Source of the DNA: Capsicum annuum
Lineage: Eukaryota; Streptophyta; Magnoliopsida; Solanales; Solanaceae
NCBI RefSeq assembly: GCF_002878395.1
Contig: NW_025856049.1
Span: 375,751 to 439,750, forward strand
Length of the DNA stretch: 64,000 nucleotides
Direction: 5' to 3'
Part shown: positions 9,303 through 21,299 of the stretch, piece after piece
Position numbering within the stretch: the first letter of the stretch is position 1
Layout: the number at the start of each line of letters is the position of its first letter
Notes under the pieces: generated by a model
Databases searched by the model: none
Told to the model about the DNA's origin: nothing
What the model saw: the letters and a program-made list of their open reading frames with translations, nothing else
Translations under genes and position numbers: made by a program

Positions 9303-11420
9303 GGCATGTTTGGAAAGCCACAGCTAACTAAAATTGGTGTAATTATTAGCATAGTAATTATCAACCTAATAATTACATAATTTAATAATTACGCTAATTT
9401 GTTTATTTGTCATAGTATAATTATAATATAATTATAAGTGGACTGTTTGATTGCACAAGTGCAATTACATAATTATATTTAAATATTAAAATAAAAGTTA
9501 CTAATATATGATAAATAAGGGACTTTAAAAAGGATATCATCTAAGTAGTTAAGATATATATTGTCTTAACTAATATTATAAAAAATAATTAATATATAAT
9601 TTTCAAAATTAGTATATTTATTTAAATTAATCATAAAAAGTAAAAAGTACTTAATTTTTAAGAACATCACGAAATGCCTATTTGACAAAAAGTTTAATAT
9701 TATGTATATAATGTTATAAAATTATTAAAATATTTGACAAAAAGATGATCTATCAATTCTACCTACTAAAACAATGTGAAATATCAGGTCAATACTACTA
9801 AAACAAATAATTCGAATCCTAAATATACCATAAGTTCAAAATTCAAAACAAAAAAGATTTACATAATACTCTTATGTGAAATTTCAATATGACGTACATA
9901 AATATAATTCTAAGATAAGAAAAATGTAAGTCTTTAACCTTATTCAACAATGATTACACTCTAATTTAATAATTAGAGTACTAGCAAAATTGTGCTAAAT
10001 AAAAAATAAACAAAATCTAAATAATGCAAATAATTGCATGAAAAGCAATTTTTTTTCTATTTACCTTTGGTATTAAGTATTTTTTCCCCAAATTAATTTC
10101 AATACATAATGTAAACATCATTTGAAGGGATGTTATGATAAAAATAACTATGTTATTAATTATTTTTCTTAATGGGTGTGCCAAGTCAAAATGTGGCAAG
10201 TAAAAGCGAATGGAGGAAATATTTTTTAAAAATATTAGAATATTAAAAATAAAAAAGAATTAAAATAAATTAAAATAAAAATAAAAGAAAGAATTTAAAA
10301 AGTAACTATCTTTGTAATTACATCATGTAATTATCAGTGTTTTAAAAGGTGGAACGTTTTAGTTAGCATTGGGTGAGGCATAAGCCTCGAGGCGATGGGG
10401 CATAAGCCCCATAGATCTTTCAATAATTATTTATAATATACTAAAAAAATGCAATAAGAAATTGTAAATAATTAAAAACATGATTAAACAAACTCCGAAA
10501 ATATAAAACTTCTAATACAATTTTACAAGTATATATAATAAAATGCTATAATAGCTATTAGGATACGCAAATCAACTCTAATATTTGTATTTTTAAATAA
10601 TAAAAGAATTATAATTTTGTAAAATAAATTACTATCGTACTATGCAGTTTACATCCCCCTAAAACAAAATAGACAATAAACTTATTAGTACCCTCATGAT
10701 AATTTTAAGATACGAAAACACAATAGTTTATTTACTATTCGATTTGAAGCACATGACTACCTTAATTAGAATAGGGATTCAATATTTCATGGTAGTTATC
10801 ATTCCAAATAGTGATTATTTTGAGATGTATGACAAATGATAAAATATGTTAATTTTGAAGATGTAAAATTCGATTAATTAAGTTTTTTAAACGAAATGTT
10901 AAATGATGTTCACCCTCAAGGTACATTCAAATAGTAAATATGAAATACAATGACTTGTGATTTGAATTATTCTCAATTTTATTTACTTATATAGATGGCA
11001 AAAACTATTAAAAATCATGTACTTATTATAGAATTTTAAGAGTCAATAATGTTAATCAAGGAATTCACTCCATAATTTGACTAAGATCTGTTAGGTGAGT
11101 CCCAAGAATTGGGCATTAGGCATGCTTAGGGCATACAATTGTGCATTTAAGATGTAAGCCTCACAAGACTAAAGCCCCACTTCTATGTCTCGAGGCTTTT
11201 GCTAGTGCCTTGCCCCGGAGCGAGCCTCAAAACTGCCTTTGAAAACACTGGTAATTACTAGCAATTCATAGCTCCTTCGAGAATTGGAGAGTGTAATTAC
11301 ACCCTGCCAATTACACCCAATTAAGGCTAGCCAAATAATTACTTGAATAACCAAATATATCAAATAATATAATTACACCCAATTATACTAAATTCAATTA
11401 TCAGAGTGACTTTCAAAATA
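9303..11420. mobile_element. Foldback/MITE-like element, split by a hAT-like insertion
   Basis: The left arm at 9303-9345 (TTTGGAAAGCCAC, then GGTGTAATTA) resembles the reverse complement of the right arm at about 11375-11416 (TTTGAAAGTCAC, then GGGTGTAATTA). Several further GTAATTA/TAATTAC motifs occur just inside both arms. Without the nested hAT-like element it would be about 1.2 kb. No ORF was found. Exact ends and a target duplication are not clear. Confidence 0.4.
10335..11250. mobile_element. Non-autonomous hAT-like transposon with 8-bp target duplication
   Basis: The left end reads CAGTGTTTTAAAAGG and the right end, reverse-complemented, CAGTGTTTTCAAAGG. The flanks are GTAATTAT (10327-10334) and GTAATTAC (11251-11258), an 8-bp duplication with one difference, the size made by hAT transposases. 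Subterminal GCCTCGAGGC-type and AAGCCCC-type motifs lie at both ends. No transposase frame is present, so it would need one from elsewhere. Confidence 0.7.
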
Positions 11421-11448
11421 GACTCAAAATGTTTCATGTCTTCAAATG

Positions 11449-14090
11449 TGATACGATACAAACTTGGTATGCCTAAAAAAATACTCTAAAAATAGTCCAC
11501 GAAGAAGAGAAAAATCGAGGGCAACACAAATGCAATTCTTGAGTCCAACAATAATAAGAAACAAGGTGTAAATGACACCAAAAATGCTAACAACAAAAAG
11601 AGATAAACAACAATATGATAAGAAGACAATACTAGGATGACAACAATCCAACGATTACAAGATTACAAGAACAACAAGAACAAATGGTTTCACTAGACAA
11701 CACAAACTAAGATATGAAATGTAAAGATAGGTAGTGAGACATACACTATTACAAGATTAGAAACCTAAAGATATATCAGCTCTAAGGACCCCTACGACTT
11801 ACAATAGCAACACCACACTCTTACGTAATATAAGAGGAATTCCACCACTCAAGTACCAATGTTTCCAACAAATACATATTCACAAGTGAATCCATAATTG
11901 CTCATGTCCTAGTTTCGGTCACGAAGGCTCTCTCTCTCAAGAGATGTGTTCTTTGTGTTCTTTTATCAACATTCAACAACTAATGAACTAAAACCCTAAC
12001 ATGTTCTTTATATAGGCTATTACAAATAGTAGAAAAAATGACAAAAGTGCTCCTTAGTGTGAAATGAACAAAATGGCACCCATAGAATGCAATATAGGGG
12101 CGGCTTTGGAGCCCTTTCCACACTTTAACTCATACACTCTGTAGGTTGCATTCAATACACTAAAAAATGTCCATCTTCATGATCGTTCCCATTTCATCCT
12201 CTCCATATTGAGAGGAATTTTACCTCAAATTCAAGACACAACTAAATGAAATAGCACAAAACAGTCCACAAAATAAGAAGAAACCAAGAACACAACAATT
12301 TTAAGTCTCGGCCAACATCTTTATTTTGCACCACGACTTCTTCTCCATCTTGAGATTTGTCTTTAATCTCATCCGACTCAATTGAGTTTATCCAAGAAGT
12401 TTCACTAAAAAACAACAAACGAGTTAGTTGTAAAAGAAAGGTCCTCACTCTCTCTTTATTTCTTTGTTCTCAGATTCCTCATTTTTAATCTCACAAGTGT
12501 TGTATGCTTATTTGTACTCCGTGAGATATTGAGAGGTGGACCAAATGTTTACAATGACTCCAAAGAATAAGAAAAAAAAATACAAGGATATAAATACGAA
12601 GAACGGTTTCCAAATCAACTCACAATCTAGTAAATGGTCACTAGCTTGTAAGTTAGTATTGGAATCAACAAATGAAACTAAGGACATAACAAAATGAAAC
12701 AAAGAGATCAAAATTTGAGACTAAAATTGATGTGTAAACAGTAACTTGATGACATGGCAATCCGCTATTGGTTCGGTTTTATTTAGTTTTTATTTTTCAA
12801 TGTTCAAGTCTTGACCAATTTTCAATTTGGGATTGGTGGAATTGGTTAAGGAGGGAAATATAAGTCTTTGAAGATCTTTTTCAATTCAAATTTCAAAACT
12901 CAAATGTCTCTGACTAGACTTGTACTTCTTCGTAAAACATGGGCCCTTGAATTAAGGAAAGTTGTTGGAAAGTGGTTGATAAAGTCTTTGGTGGTTGAGA
13001 AGTCTTTTAGGACTAACAAGTTCTACACCTTTTTCCTTCACGTTTATGGATTTAAAATTCACTTTATTTTCAACAATATATGAAGGTGTTGATGAACATC
13101 AAGAACAATAACAACAACACCAAGAACAACGACAACAATCTCTAAGAACACCAATAATTTTCACACGGTCCACTTAATTCCACAACAATAATGTCTTCAA
13201 CCTTCGTCCAAGACTACAACTATATCAACAAAGATGTTCTTAGGCCACAATTATCAACAAAATCACACGGACAAGATAAGAACAACAATAATGTTCATAC
13301 TACAATTCCAAACCATGAACCACATCAACACCAACAACAATCGTCCAAGCCTATGTTCATAACAATAAGATCAACAATTACAAGCTCAAACTAAGATCGA
13401 CTCAAAGTTTTAGTGAAGAATAAAATTAACACTAAAAATACACAAGACAAGTAAAATCTTGGACAAGACATAATAAGAACACAATTTCAGCCAGGAACAC
13501 AAACACGGGCAGATTGTTATTTTTCTGGATTTATTTTCAGTTTTTAATAAAAAATTTTTATTTTTAAGTTTACGAGACCAAGATTGATCTTGTGGGAACA
13601 AGATCAAGCCATGATCTAATACCAAATGATACGATACAAACTTGGTATGTATCAAAAACACTCTAAAAATAGTCTATGAAGAAGAGGAAAATCGAGAGCA
13701 ACACAAATACAATTCTCAAGTCTAACAACAAGAAGAAATAAGGTGTAAATGATACCAAAAAACACTAAAAACAACAAGAGATAAACAAAAATATGATAAT
13801 AAGACAACACTTGGATGACAACAATCCAATAATTACAAGATTACAAGAACAACAAGAAAATATAGTTTCACTAAACAACACAAACTAAGACATGAAATTA
13901 AAACCCTAATATGTTCTTTATATAGGCTATTACAAATAATAGAAAAAATGACAAAAGTGCCCCTTAGTGTTAAATAAACAAAATGGCACCCATGGAGTGC
14001 AATATAAGGGGATTTGGATCTCTTTTCACACTTCAACTCGTAAACTCCATAGGTTGCATTCAACACACTAAAAAACATCCATCTTCATGA
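11449..14090 (-). mobile_element. Small non-coding LTR retrotransposon, minus orientation
   Basis: LTR copies lie at 11449-12182 and 13627-14090 in the same orientation; both open with TGATACGATACAAACTTGGTATG on the plus strand. The right copy lacks about 270 bases present in the left one (11718-11990). Next to the right copy, 13613-13624 reads TGGTATTAGATC on the minus strand, matching the initiator-tRNA-Met primer site TGGTATCAGAGC at 10 of 12 positions. Next to the left copy is a purine-rich tract on the minus strand. The internal part, 12183-13626, has no gag or pol. The LTRs resemble those of the element at 14459-42587. No convincing target duplication was found. Confidence 0.6.
13613..13624 (-). 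other. Primer binding site of the small LTR element
   Basis: Two bases inside the LTR edge, TGGTATTAGATC differs from the initiator-tRNA-Met complement TGGTATCAGAGC at two positions. This fixes the minus orientation of the element. Confidence 0.6.
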
Positions 14091-14335
14091 TCGTGCCCAT
14101 ATAAAAATGTAAAACCTTTGTCTCTTTGAATGCTCTAACATGTTTTTGTACATGGTTATTAATGAATAGTTTAGTTTTAAATGGGTATGAAGAAATTATT
14201 TATTTTTTCTTTTGTAGATATTTCTCTTTTATTGGAAGCTATTTTTTTTTTACTTTTTTTTTACATAATTATTAATAGATGTAGTATTTAATTGAAGGAT
14301 AAAATGTCATTCAATATTTGATCAATAATTTACGT
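14091..14335. other. Short spacer, no gene seen
   Basis: T-rich stretch between the small LTR element and an Athila-type protease scrap. No feature was recognised. Confidence 0.4.
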
Positions 14336-14453
14336 GTTGTAGAAGTTGGGGTGACATCCTTCACATATCCAGTAGATTTCATGATTTTAGATTGTGAAGT
14401 GGATGCCCAAGCTCCAATTATCTTGGGTAGACCCTGCTTATCCACTGGTGTGT
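14336..14453 (+). pseudogene. Scrap of an Athila-type Ty3/gypsy aspartic protease
   Basis: The plus strand translates to a stretch with [11 protein letters not shown], then [11 protein letters not shown]. This is the C-terminal part of the retroviral-type protease of Athila-like elements. It breaks off where the old LTR element (14459) inserted. A longer relative lies at 62410-62796. Confidence 0.6.
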
Positions 14454-14458
14454 ATATA

Positions 14459-15143
14459 TAAAATGTGCCAAACAATCATCATATCTTTTGATGACATCAT
14501 TGGAGGCCAACACTTGAAGATTCAAGCTTTGGTCACCTCGAGGACACAAGAGCATGCATGGAGGACCCACTTAGGACACTCAAGAGAGCAACTTCAGGGG
14601 GGTTGATTGGAGGCGTGTAGTGATGAATGACCAAGAGCACAAGTGTTGAAGTGTTTTGAAGAGATTAAACACTCCAAAAGACTCTAAGGTAGCCCCTATT
14701 TTGACGCACCAAGACCGCCCCTTTGTTCCCTTTTCATTAAGGGTGTTTTGGACATTTTCCTTATGTAATAGTTTAGCCTATAAATAGATAACTTAGGTTA
14801 TTTTTCACTCCTTAGTTTTTGAAGACGGATCATTGAAAGAACTTATCACTTGAGAGAGAGGGTGAAAATCATAACTAGGGTAGCACTTAGTGTGAATCAC
14901 TAGTGTTGCATTTTTTCTAGAAATATTGGATCTTGAGTGGTGGATTCCCTCTTGTGTGTAAGTAAGAGTGTGGTGTTACTATTGTAATTCTTAGGGGTTC
15001 TAGGATTTGATACATTCTTTAGTTCCTACTTCTTGTAATAGTGTATGTCTCACTATCTATCTTACTTTATCGTATTTGTTGTGTTTGTTTCTTGTGTTCT
15101 CGATTTGGTTTTGCTACCATAGCTTATTTTCCATCTTGTTATC
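14459..15143 (+). repeat. 5' LTR of the old element, left part
   Basis: Aligned without gaps to the 3' LTR start, 18 of the first 27 bases agree; similarity is much stronger further in. It includes the shared GACCGCCCCTTTGTTCCC block, a TATAAATAGATA promoter-like box near 14780 and the LTR end region. It is interrupted after TTATC by the chromovirus and resumes at 25127. Confidence 0.7.
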
Positions 15144-17521
15144 TATAAATCCCTGAGTCTATACCCCAGACGCTACATGATGCTCATAATCCTAAAGGAC
15201 CACAAGCTAATCTATGACTAGTACCTACTGCTTTAATTGAATGATAATATTGTAATATGAGGAAATTAGGCAGAAAATATTCCATAAGATTCAATATTGT
15301 AATAAAACTGAATATGATATAACAATACCAAAACTGAAACATCTATCTGAAAATACTTTAGACTAAAAAGCCTCTAAACTATCTGAAATATGGAGTTGAT
15401 GAGACAAGTCTCCAACTAACTCTGGCTACTAAAATAAAACTAAAATACGGAAATGATAATCATGTCCTCGAACTATGAGGACTCACCACTAACTCTGACT
15501 ACTAAAAATCTATAACTACTAGGGATGATCAGGAGCCTGTATGTCTGAACCTATGATATAAGACATCATAGCGCAAGGGAAAAAAATGAGTCAATACTTT
15601 AAATGTATTGGTATGCTAAATAAGGTAAGCTGAAATGCATGGGTTCATATGCATAAATAATACTGACTGAATGACATGAATATAACTGAATGAGAGTACA
15701 TGCATTTATATGTGAACTGTAACTAAGATCCTGATAATACTGAATACTGAGTCTAAATACTAATTAACTGATTCTGAGTATATTGATACAAAATTACTAA
15801 TAACTAAATGACTGTATCTGGCATTCTTAATTCTATGGAACTTTACTAGGTTCCGTACTAAACTAAGTGACAGTGTCAAACAGTCCTAAATCTGAAGAAC
15901 TGAATAAAGTTCTATTTTGAGACTAGAAGTAAAACTGAGATTGTGGGAGGTAATCATCTAATCGACATACCTCTTTCTAAATAGATTGAGGTCCAACTTG
16001 TAATCCCAGTTGAAAAGGTCTTAGTACCGTTCCATGGGTAAAGACAAGATGAGTCACCCTCATCTGGCAGGTGCTCTAACGAGAATGGTGGTACCCTCAA
16101 CTGGTAGGTAGATTACCTCATCAACCCTTAAATGGTAGGTTGATATCTCAACCTACGCTGGCTACATAGTTTTGGAACACAAGGACTGCTTCCAAGGCTC
16201 ACACCCTCTACTGGTAGGTGAGTCCCCATCCTTAGGTTCACTCGATGCTGAATTCTACTCCCAACTGAATAGACACTGGACTGATTTCTAAACTGTTCTA
16301 AGCTGGACTGAACTGCTACTGACCATACTATTTAACTGAACTGAGCTAAATTTACTAAGCTCCATTGACTGACAGAATACTACTGAATTCTGTTAACTGA
16401 CTGAATTTACTAAGGTCTGAACTGAATACTGAACTGGACTAGACTTATACTGAGTCTACTGAGTTCTTCCTAAGTTTTGTAATTGACTGAGAGTACTACT
16501 AATCATGACATGACTAATACTATCCTGAGACTGACCATGGCTCTAGGTAATCAGTTAAATTGTTAGGTATTAAATACCCCCAGGACTCGGTAGCATAAAT
16601 TATAAGACATGGCACAATCTTGAAACATGATAAATAACTACTTGATCATCATTCATTCATTGGGACATTCTAGCAAACACTTGCATGACATGAACTTGGA
16701 TACATGCTAAATTGATTTAATTTCATTATTTACTTCTCATGAACAACTCATCAAACACTCATAAATCTTGTCATTAATCATGGAATAGAAATCCAATCAA
16801 TATTATAATCATCAATATATTTGAATCCAAATCATTGAAAGCATAAAATTAAGCTACTTAAAGTTTAAAAGAGTTTCTTGGACTCCAAGGGTGGAAGGAA
16901 CCCTTGAATGAACACTGGACATTCCTTGATTGCTAAAATTCTGAAGATTAATGGTGGAATCTTGAGCCTTGAATTTGAAATTTAATCTCCTAGGGTTTTT
17001 TTTTCTTGAGTGTTTTGAGAAAGAATGAATATAATTAGCGAATTGAGGGCTAAATCTCATGTTATGGGGACTTAAAGACGTGAAAAAGACCCAATTACCC
17101 CCAAGGACGTAGATTTTTAATGACTAAAAATTAAAAAATCGATGCGTCATATCATTGGCATCGACGCGAAGCCAACGCGCCACGTCGAGTCTGCATTAGT
17201 TCACTGAAAATTGCTATTGGGAGCCAAGGAAATTATTGATCGATGCGATGACCGATGCGTCGCATCGAGATCGCATCGATGCACTATTTTGGATTCCCTA
17301 ATGTGGTTCAAACGAGGTCTAAAAAATATATAACTCATCCTAAAACACCTACTAACATTCTTGATCATTAATTAACCTAAAGATTAAAATTTTAAGGTCA
17401 TAGAGGTCGTGAAATAGAGTTTCTAACTTACGAAGGCCAAAATGACACTAAGTTTGAATACTTAGCTAAAACTTTCTAAGTCTAAGACTGAGTTAAGCTT
17501 TGGATTTTACGGGGTCTTACA
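15144..17521 (-). repeat. 3' LTR of the chromovirus (left on the plus strand)
   Basis: 2378 bases. Its outer end reads TATAAATCCC where the sister LTR has TGTAATGCCC, so the terminal TG is mutated; its inner end is CTTACA. It shares long runs with 22636-25121, including the GGTACCCTCAACTGGTAGGT block. On the inner side is a polypurine tract. Confidence 0.85.
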
Positions 17522-17537
17522 ATATCTCCCCCTTGAG
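17522..17537 (-). other. Polypurine tract of the chromovirus
   Basis: The minus strand reads CAAGGGGGAGATAT directly before the LTR TGTAAGACC start, the expected plus-strand primer position. Confidence 0.7.
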
Positions 17538-17799
17538 AACATTTGTCCTCGAATGAGACTGATTAAACTGAGAATACTAATAGACTGAATTTAGACACTG
17601 GACATGTACAACTGAAGCATGATTCCATGACTTAAATTACTGATATACTAAACTATTATACTGAATATCCATATCTGATGCATGAGTACATAGATGGACA
17701 TGATTCATGAATGCATGACTGAGGATGCAACATAACGTAGCTATATCTAAACATGAGATAGAGTAATTCAAAGAAAAACTATTACCTTGGGCTGAGTCT

Positions 17800-18086
17800 G
17801 AGTTTGCATAGAAAAGGTGAGGGTACTTGGTCCGCATGTCTGCTTTTTATTCCCAAGTAGCTCCCTCAACGGTCTGATTCTGCCAAAGAACTTTATCTAG
17901 AGGGGCTTCTTTGTTCCTCAGTCTGTGAATCTGGAAGTCAAGGATTTTGACTGGAATCTCTTCATAAGAGAGGCTATTCTGAACATTTATGCCCTCTATA
18001 GGAACTATGACTGCTGGGTTACCTATGCATTTCTTTAGCGAGGAGACATAAAATACTGGATACACTGAAGCTAAGTCTGAAGGCAA
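17800..18086 (-). pseudogene. Chromovirus integrase tail and chromodomain
   Basis: The frame 18086-17847 holds Pro-Ser-Asp-Leu-Ala-Ser-Val-x-Pro-Val-Phe, then Lys-Lys-Cys-Ile-Gly and the chromodomain core Pro-Val-Lys-Ile-Leu-Asp...Arg-Leu-Arg-Asn-Lys-Glu...Lys-Val-Leu-Trp-x-Asn...Ala-Thr-Trp-Glu. A stop follows the Trp-Glu, after which the usual Tyr-Pro-His-Leu-Phe end can still be read. In live relatives this domain binds methylated histone H3 and targets insertion. Confidence 0.8.
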
Positions 18087-18149
18087 CTCGAGCTCGTAGG
18101 CTACCTTTCTGAAACGATTGAGAATTCAGTAAGGACTGATATATCGAGG

Positions 18150-19130
18150 ACTGATTTTCTCCTTCTTGCCAAAACTCTTTACTTTTTTTATAGGAGAGAT
18201 TTTAAAATACATAAAATCACCAATATCGAACTCGAGATCCTTTTTGTGTACATCTGCGTATGATTTCTGTCGACTCTAAGCTATCTTAAGCCTTTCCCTG
18301 ATCAACTAAACTTTCTCTAAGGTATCAAATACCAAGTTACGCCCTACTACTGTGGCCTCACCCATTTCAAACTAACCAATGGGAGAACTACACCTCCTTC
18401 TATAAAGCACCTCAAATAGAGCCATCAGGATATTGGAATGATAGCTGTTGTTATATGCGAATTCAATCAAAGAAAAGTGATCATCCCAACTACCTTTAAA
18501 GTCTATCGCACATGCTTACAACATATCTTCTAAAGTCTGAATGGTCCTTTTTGCTTGACCATCTGTCTGAGGATGAAAGGTCATACTGGGGTGAACTCAG
18601 GTACCAAGACCCTTTTAGAATGCCTTCCAAAAAAGAGAGGTGAACTAGGTACCTCTATCTGATATAATGGACAACGAAACACCGTGCAATCTGACCAACA
18701 CTCAAATATAGAGTTTGGCATAATCCTCGGCTGAATAAGAAGTATGGACTTGTAGGAAATGAGCTGATTTGGTCATTCTATCTATGATGACCCAAACTGA
18801 ATCATGCTAGCAATGAGAACGAGGCAAACCCATCACCAAGTTCATGTTCACTTCTTCCCATTTCTAAGTGGGAATGCTGAACTCCTGCATAGACCCACTA
18901 GGCTTCTGATGCTCAATCTTAACCTGCTTATATGTTGAGCACTTAGCCACAAACTCTGTAAAGTTTTTTTGCATCCCACTCCACCAATAGTTCTCCCGTA
19001 AATCACGGTACATCTTATGGCCCCAGGATGAATAGAGTAGCACGCACCATGCGCTTCTGTAAGAATTCACTACCTCAATTTATCTACACCTAACAAACAT
19101 AGCTGACCCCATCAGCGTAACACACTATCT
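18150..19130 (-). pseudogene. Chromovirus integrase, inactivated
   Basis: The zinc-binding region at 19070-18864 keeps Tyr-Trp-Trp-Ser-Gly-Met and Phe-Val-Ala-Lys-Cys, but the second Cys of the pair is Tyr and the upstream His segment is lost. The core reads Ile-Ile-Asp-Arg-Met-Thr-Lys-Ser-Ala-His-Phe (first Asp, near 18785) and Ser-Asp-Arg-Gly-Thr (second Asp, near 18655). The third catalytic residue, Glu in the Gly-Gln-x-Glu-Arg-Thr-Ile motif, is Lys here (near 18550). Several stops interrupt it. Confidence 0.8.
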
Positions 19131-19399
19131 CCCCCTTGGGAGAAAACCTCTACTTTCTGATCTCTAGAAAACCTCTACTTTCTGATCTCTAACTGATTCC
19201 TTCAACTTGACTAAACTGGGATCCCTATCCTGCTTTTTCTTTACCTCAGAAACCAGGGATGATTCTAAACTACTCTCACCCACACACTACCTACTATTGA
19301 ATCGACTAAGCGACCACCTAGTCAGGCAAGATGATGAACTTCCTAAACTAACTTCTTCTTACCATCCTCCACATGAGTAACATTTCTCATAGACATACT

Positions 19400-19930
19400 A
19401 CTGAGAGCATCAGCCACTACATTGGCTTTACCGGATGATACAGGATGCTCATGTCGTAGTCTTTCAATAATACCAACCACCTGCTCTGACGGAGGTTTAG
19501 GTCTTTATGAAAGAACACATACTGAAGGATCTTATGTTCTGTGAACACATCAACGCACACCCTATACAAATAGTGCCTCCAAATATTTAAGGTAAAAACT
19601 ACTGCTGCTAACTCAAGATCATGAGTAGGATAGTTCTTTTCACAGGGCTTAATCTATCTAGAGGCGTAGGCTATGACCTTAACTCTGTGCATCAAAACAC
19701 GCCCCAAATTGACTCTAGAGGCATCACAATATACCACAAACCCATCTGAACCATCTGGTAGGGTCAAAACTAGAGCAGTAGTGTGTCGAGTCTTCAACTC
19801 CTAAAAACTCTTTTCACAAGAACCTGACCATTGGAATTTGAATTTCTTCTGAGTCAATCCAGACATAGGGGATGCAGTAGATACAAATCCCTCAACAAAC
19901 CATCGGTAATAGCCAGCCAAGCCTAAGAAA
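19400..19930 (-). pseudogene. Chromovirus RNase H
   Basis: Readable segments are Tyr-Cys-Asp-Ala-Ser, Ile-Ala-Tyr-Ala-Ser-Arg, and [10 protein letters not shown]. The usual Thr-Asp-His-Lys-Ser segment reads Thr-Glu-His-Lys-Ile, so a catalytic Asp is Glu. A stop follows the Ala-Ser-Arg segment. It directly follows RT on the minus strand. Confidence 0.75.
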
Positions 19931-19934
19931 CTCT

Positions 19935-20820
19935 TGATATTTGATGGAGAGATGGGTCTAGGCTAGTTTCTCACTACTTTGGTCATTTGGGGATCAACTC
20001 TAATGCCATCACCAGAAATGATATGGGCAAGAAAAGCTACTGACCTTAGCCAAAATTTGCACTTACTAAATTTGGCAAATAGCTGATGGTTTCTGAGAGT
20101 CTGTAGTACTATTCTGAGATATTCTGCAAGATCATGCTCACTGCGGGAGTAGACAAGAATGTCATCTATAAAGACTATGACGAACATGTCCAAGTACTGT
20201 TTGAACACATGGTTCATCAAGTCCATGAAGGCTGTAGGGGAATTGGTAAGACCAAAGCACATGACTAACAATTTAAAGTGACCATACTGAGTTCTGAAGG
20301 CTATTTTTAGGATATCACATTCTCTGACTCTGAACTGATGATAGACCGATCTGAGGTTTATCTTGGAAAAGTAACTGGCACTCTAAAGTTGGTCAAACAA
20401 GTCATCGATTCTAGGAAGAGGGTACTAGTTTTTGACCATGACTTTATTTAGCTGACAGTAGTTAATACACATTCTGAGAGAACTATCTTTCTTACGAATG
20501 AATAAAACTGGTGTGCCCCTTAGGGACACACTAGTTCTAATAAATCCCTTATTTAGGTGATATTTTAAGTGTTCTTTTAATTCTTTGAGTTCTGTACGAG
20601 CCATTTTGTATGGAGGAATAGATATGGGCTAAGTATCTAAAAGAAAGTCTATTCCGAAGTCAATTTCCCTTTTGGGAGGAACTCTGGGAAGATCTTCGGA
20701 AAACACATCTGGAAATTCACATGCTACTGACACTGATTCAAGAGTAGGGGTTTCTAAACTAGAGTCTTGGACTCGAACGAGATGGTAGACATATCCCTTA
20801 GATATTATTTTTCTCACTGA
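19935..20820 (-). pseudogene. Chromovirus reverse transcriptase
   Basis: The frame 20817-20629 is the linker and RT start ([14 protein letters not shown]). The frame 20271-19963 holds [10 protein letters not shown], the intact catalytic Phe-Ile-Asp-Asp-Ile-Leu-Val-Tyr-Ser, and the thumb. Between 20629 and 20271 are several stops. The catalytic site survives but no full-length product is possible. Confidence 0.85.
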
Positions 20821-21039
20821 AGGTAAGAAACAAGCTGACCCCTAAGTGCTGAAGTACTACCCCTCCACTCTAGGATGGGCTTATTCGAAAAATAAAACTA
20901 GACAATTCTATTTTTGCATCTGACTGAGGAATAGCAAGAATGAAGCCAATCCGTTTCGAGAATAACATCAAAATCAGTCATCTCTAATTCAACTAAGTCT
21001 GCTGAAGACTTTTTGAGATATCATAATTAGAAAATTCAT

Positions 21040-21260
21040 GTATACCCACTGTTCTATGATAGATTTACCCATTGGGGTAATGACTGAGAAAGAATCTACT
21101 AGAATTTTAGGACTGACTCTGAAATCAACTATTATATATAGAGTAATAAAGGACAAAGAAGCTCCTAGATCTAGAAAAGCATAGATATTTAAATAAAAAA
21201 CTTATAACATATCAATGACTACATCAGGAGAACTTTCCTGATCCTATCAGGAATAAGATC
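21040..21260 (-). pseudogene. Chromovirus aspartic protease
   Basis: The minus strand reads Ala-Phe-Leu-Asp-Leu-Gly-Ala-Ser-Leu-Ser-Phe, the active-site segment of Ty3/gypsy proteases (Asp-Leu/Ser-Gly-Ala-Ser), with the Asp kept. Stops and frame changes surround it. It lies between the gag zinc knuckle and RT. Confidence 0.7.
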
Positions 21261-21299
21261 ATAGAGTCTATTTAGGCACTGCCTACTGGTGTCGCTAGA

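Noticed and set aside
13191..13394. Gln/Asn/His-rich plus-strand ORF as a protein
   Set aside because: The composition comes from CAA/AAC-rich DNA in the internal part of the small LTR element, and the frame is short and isolated.
14336..14606. Plus-strand ORF 14394-14606 as one gene
   Set aside because: It joins an Athila protease scrap to LTR sequence across the insertion point at 14459.
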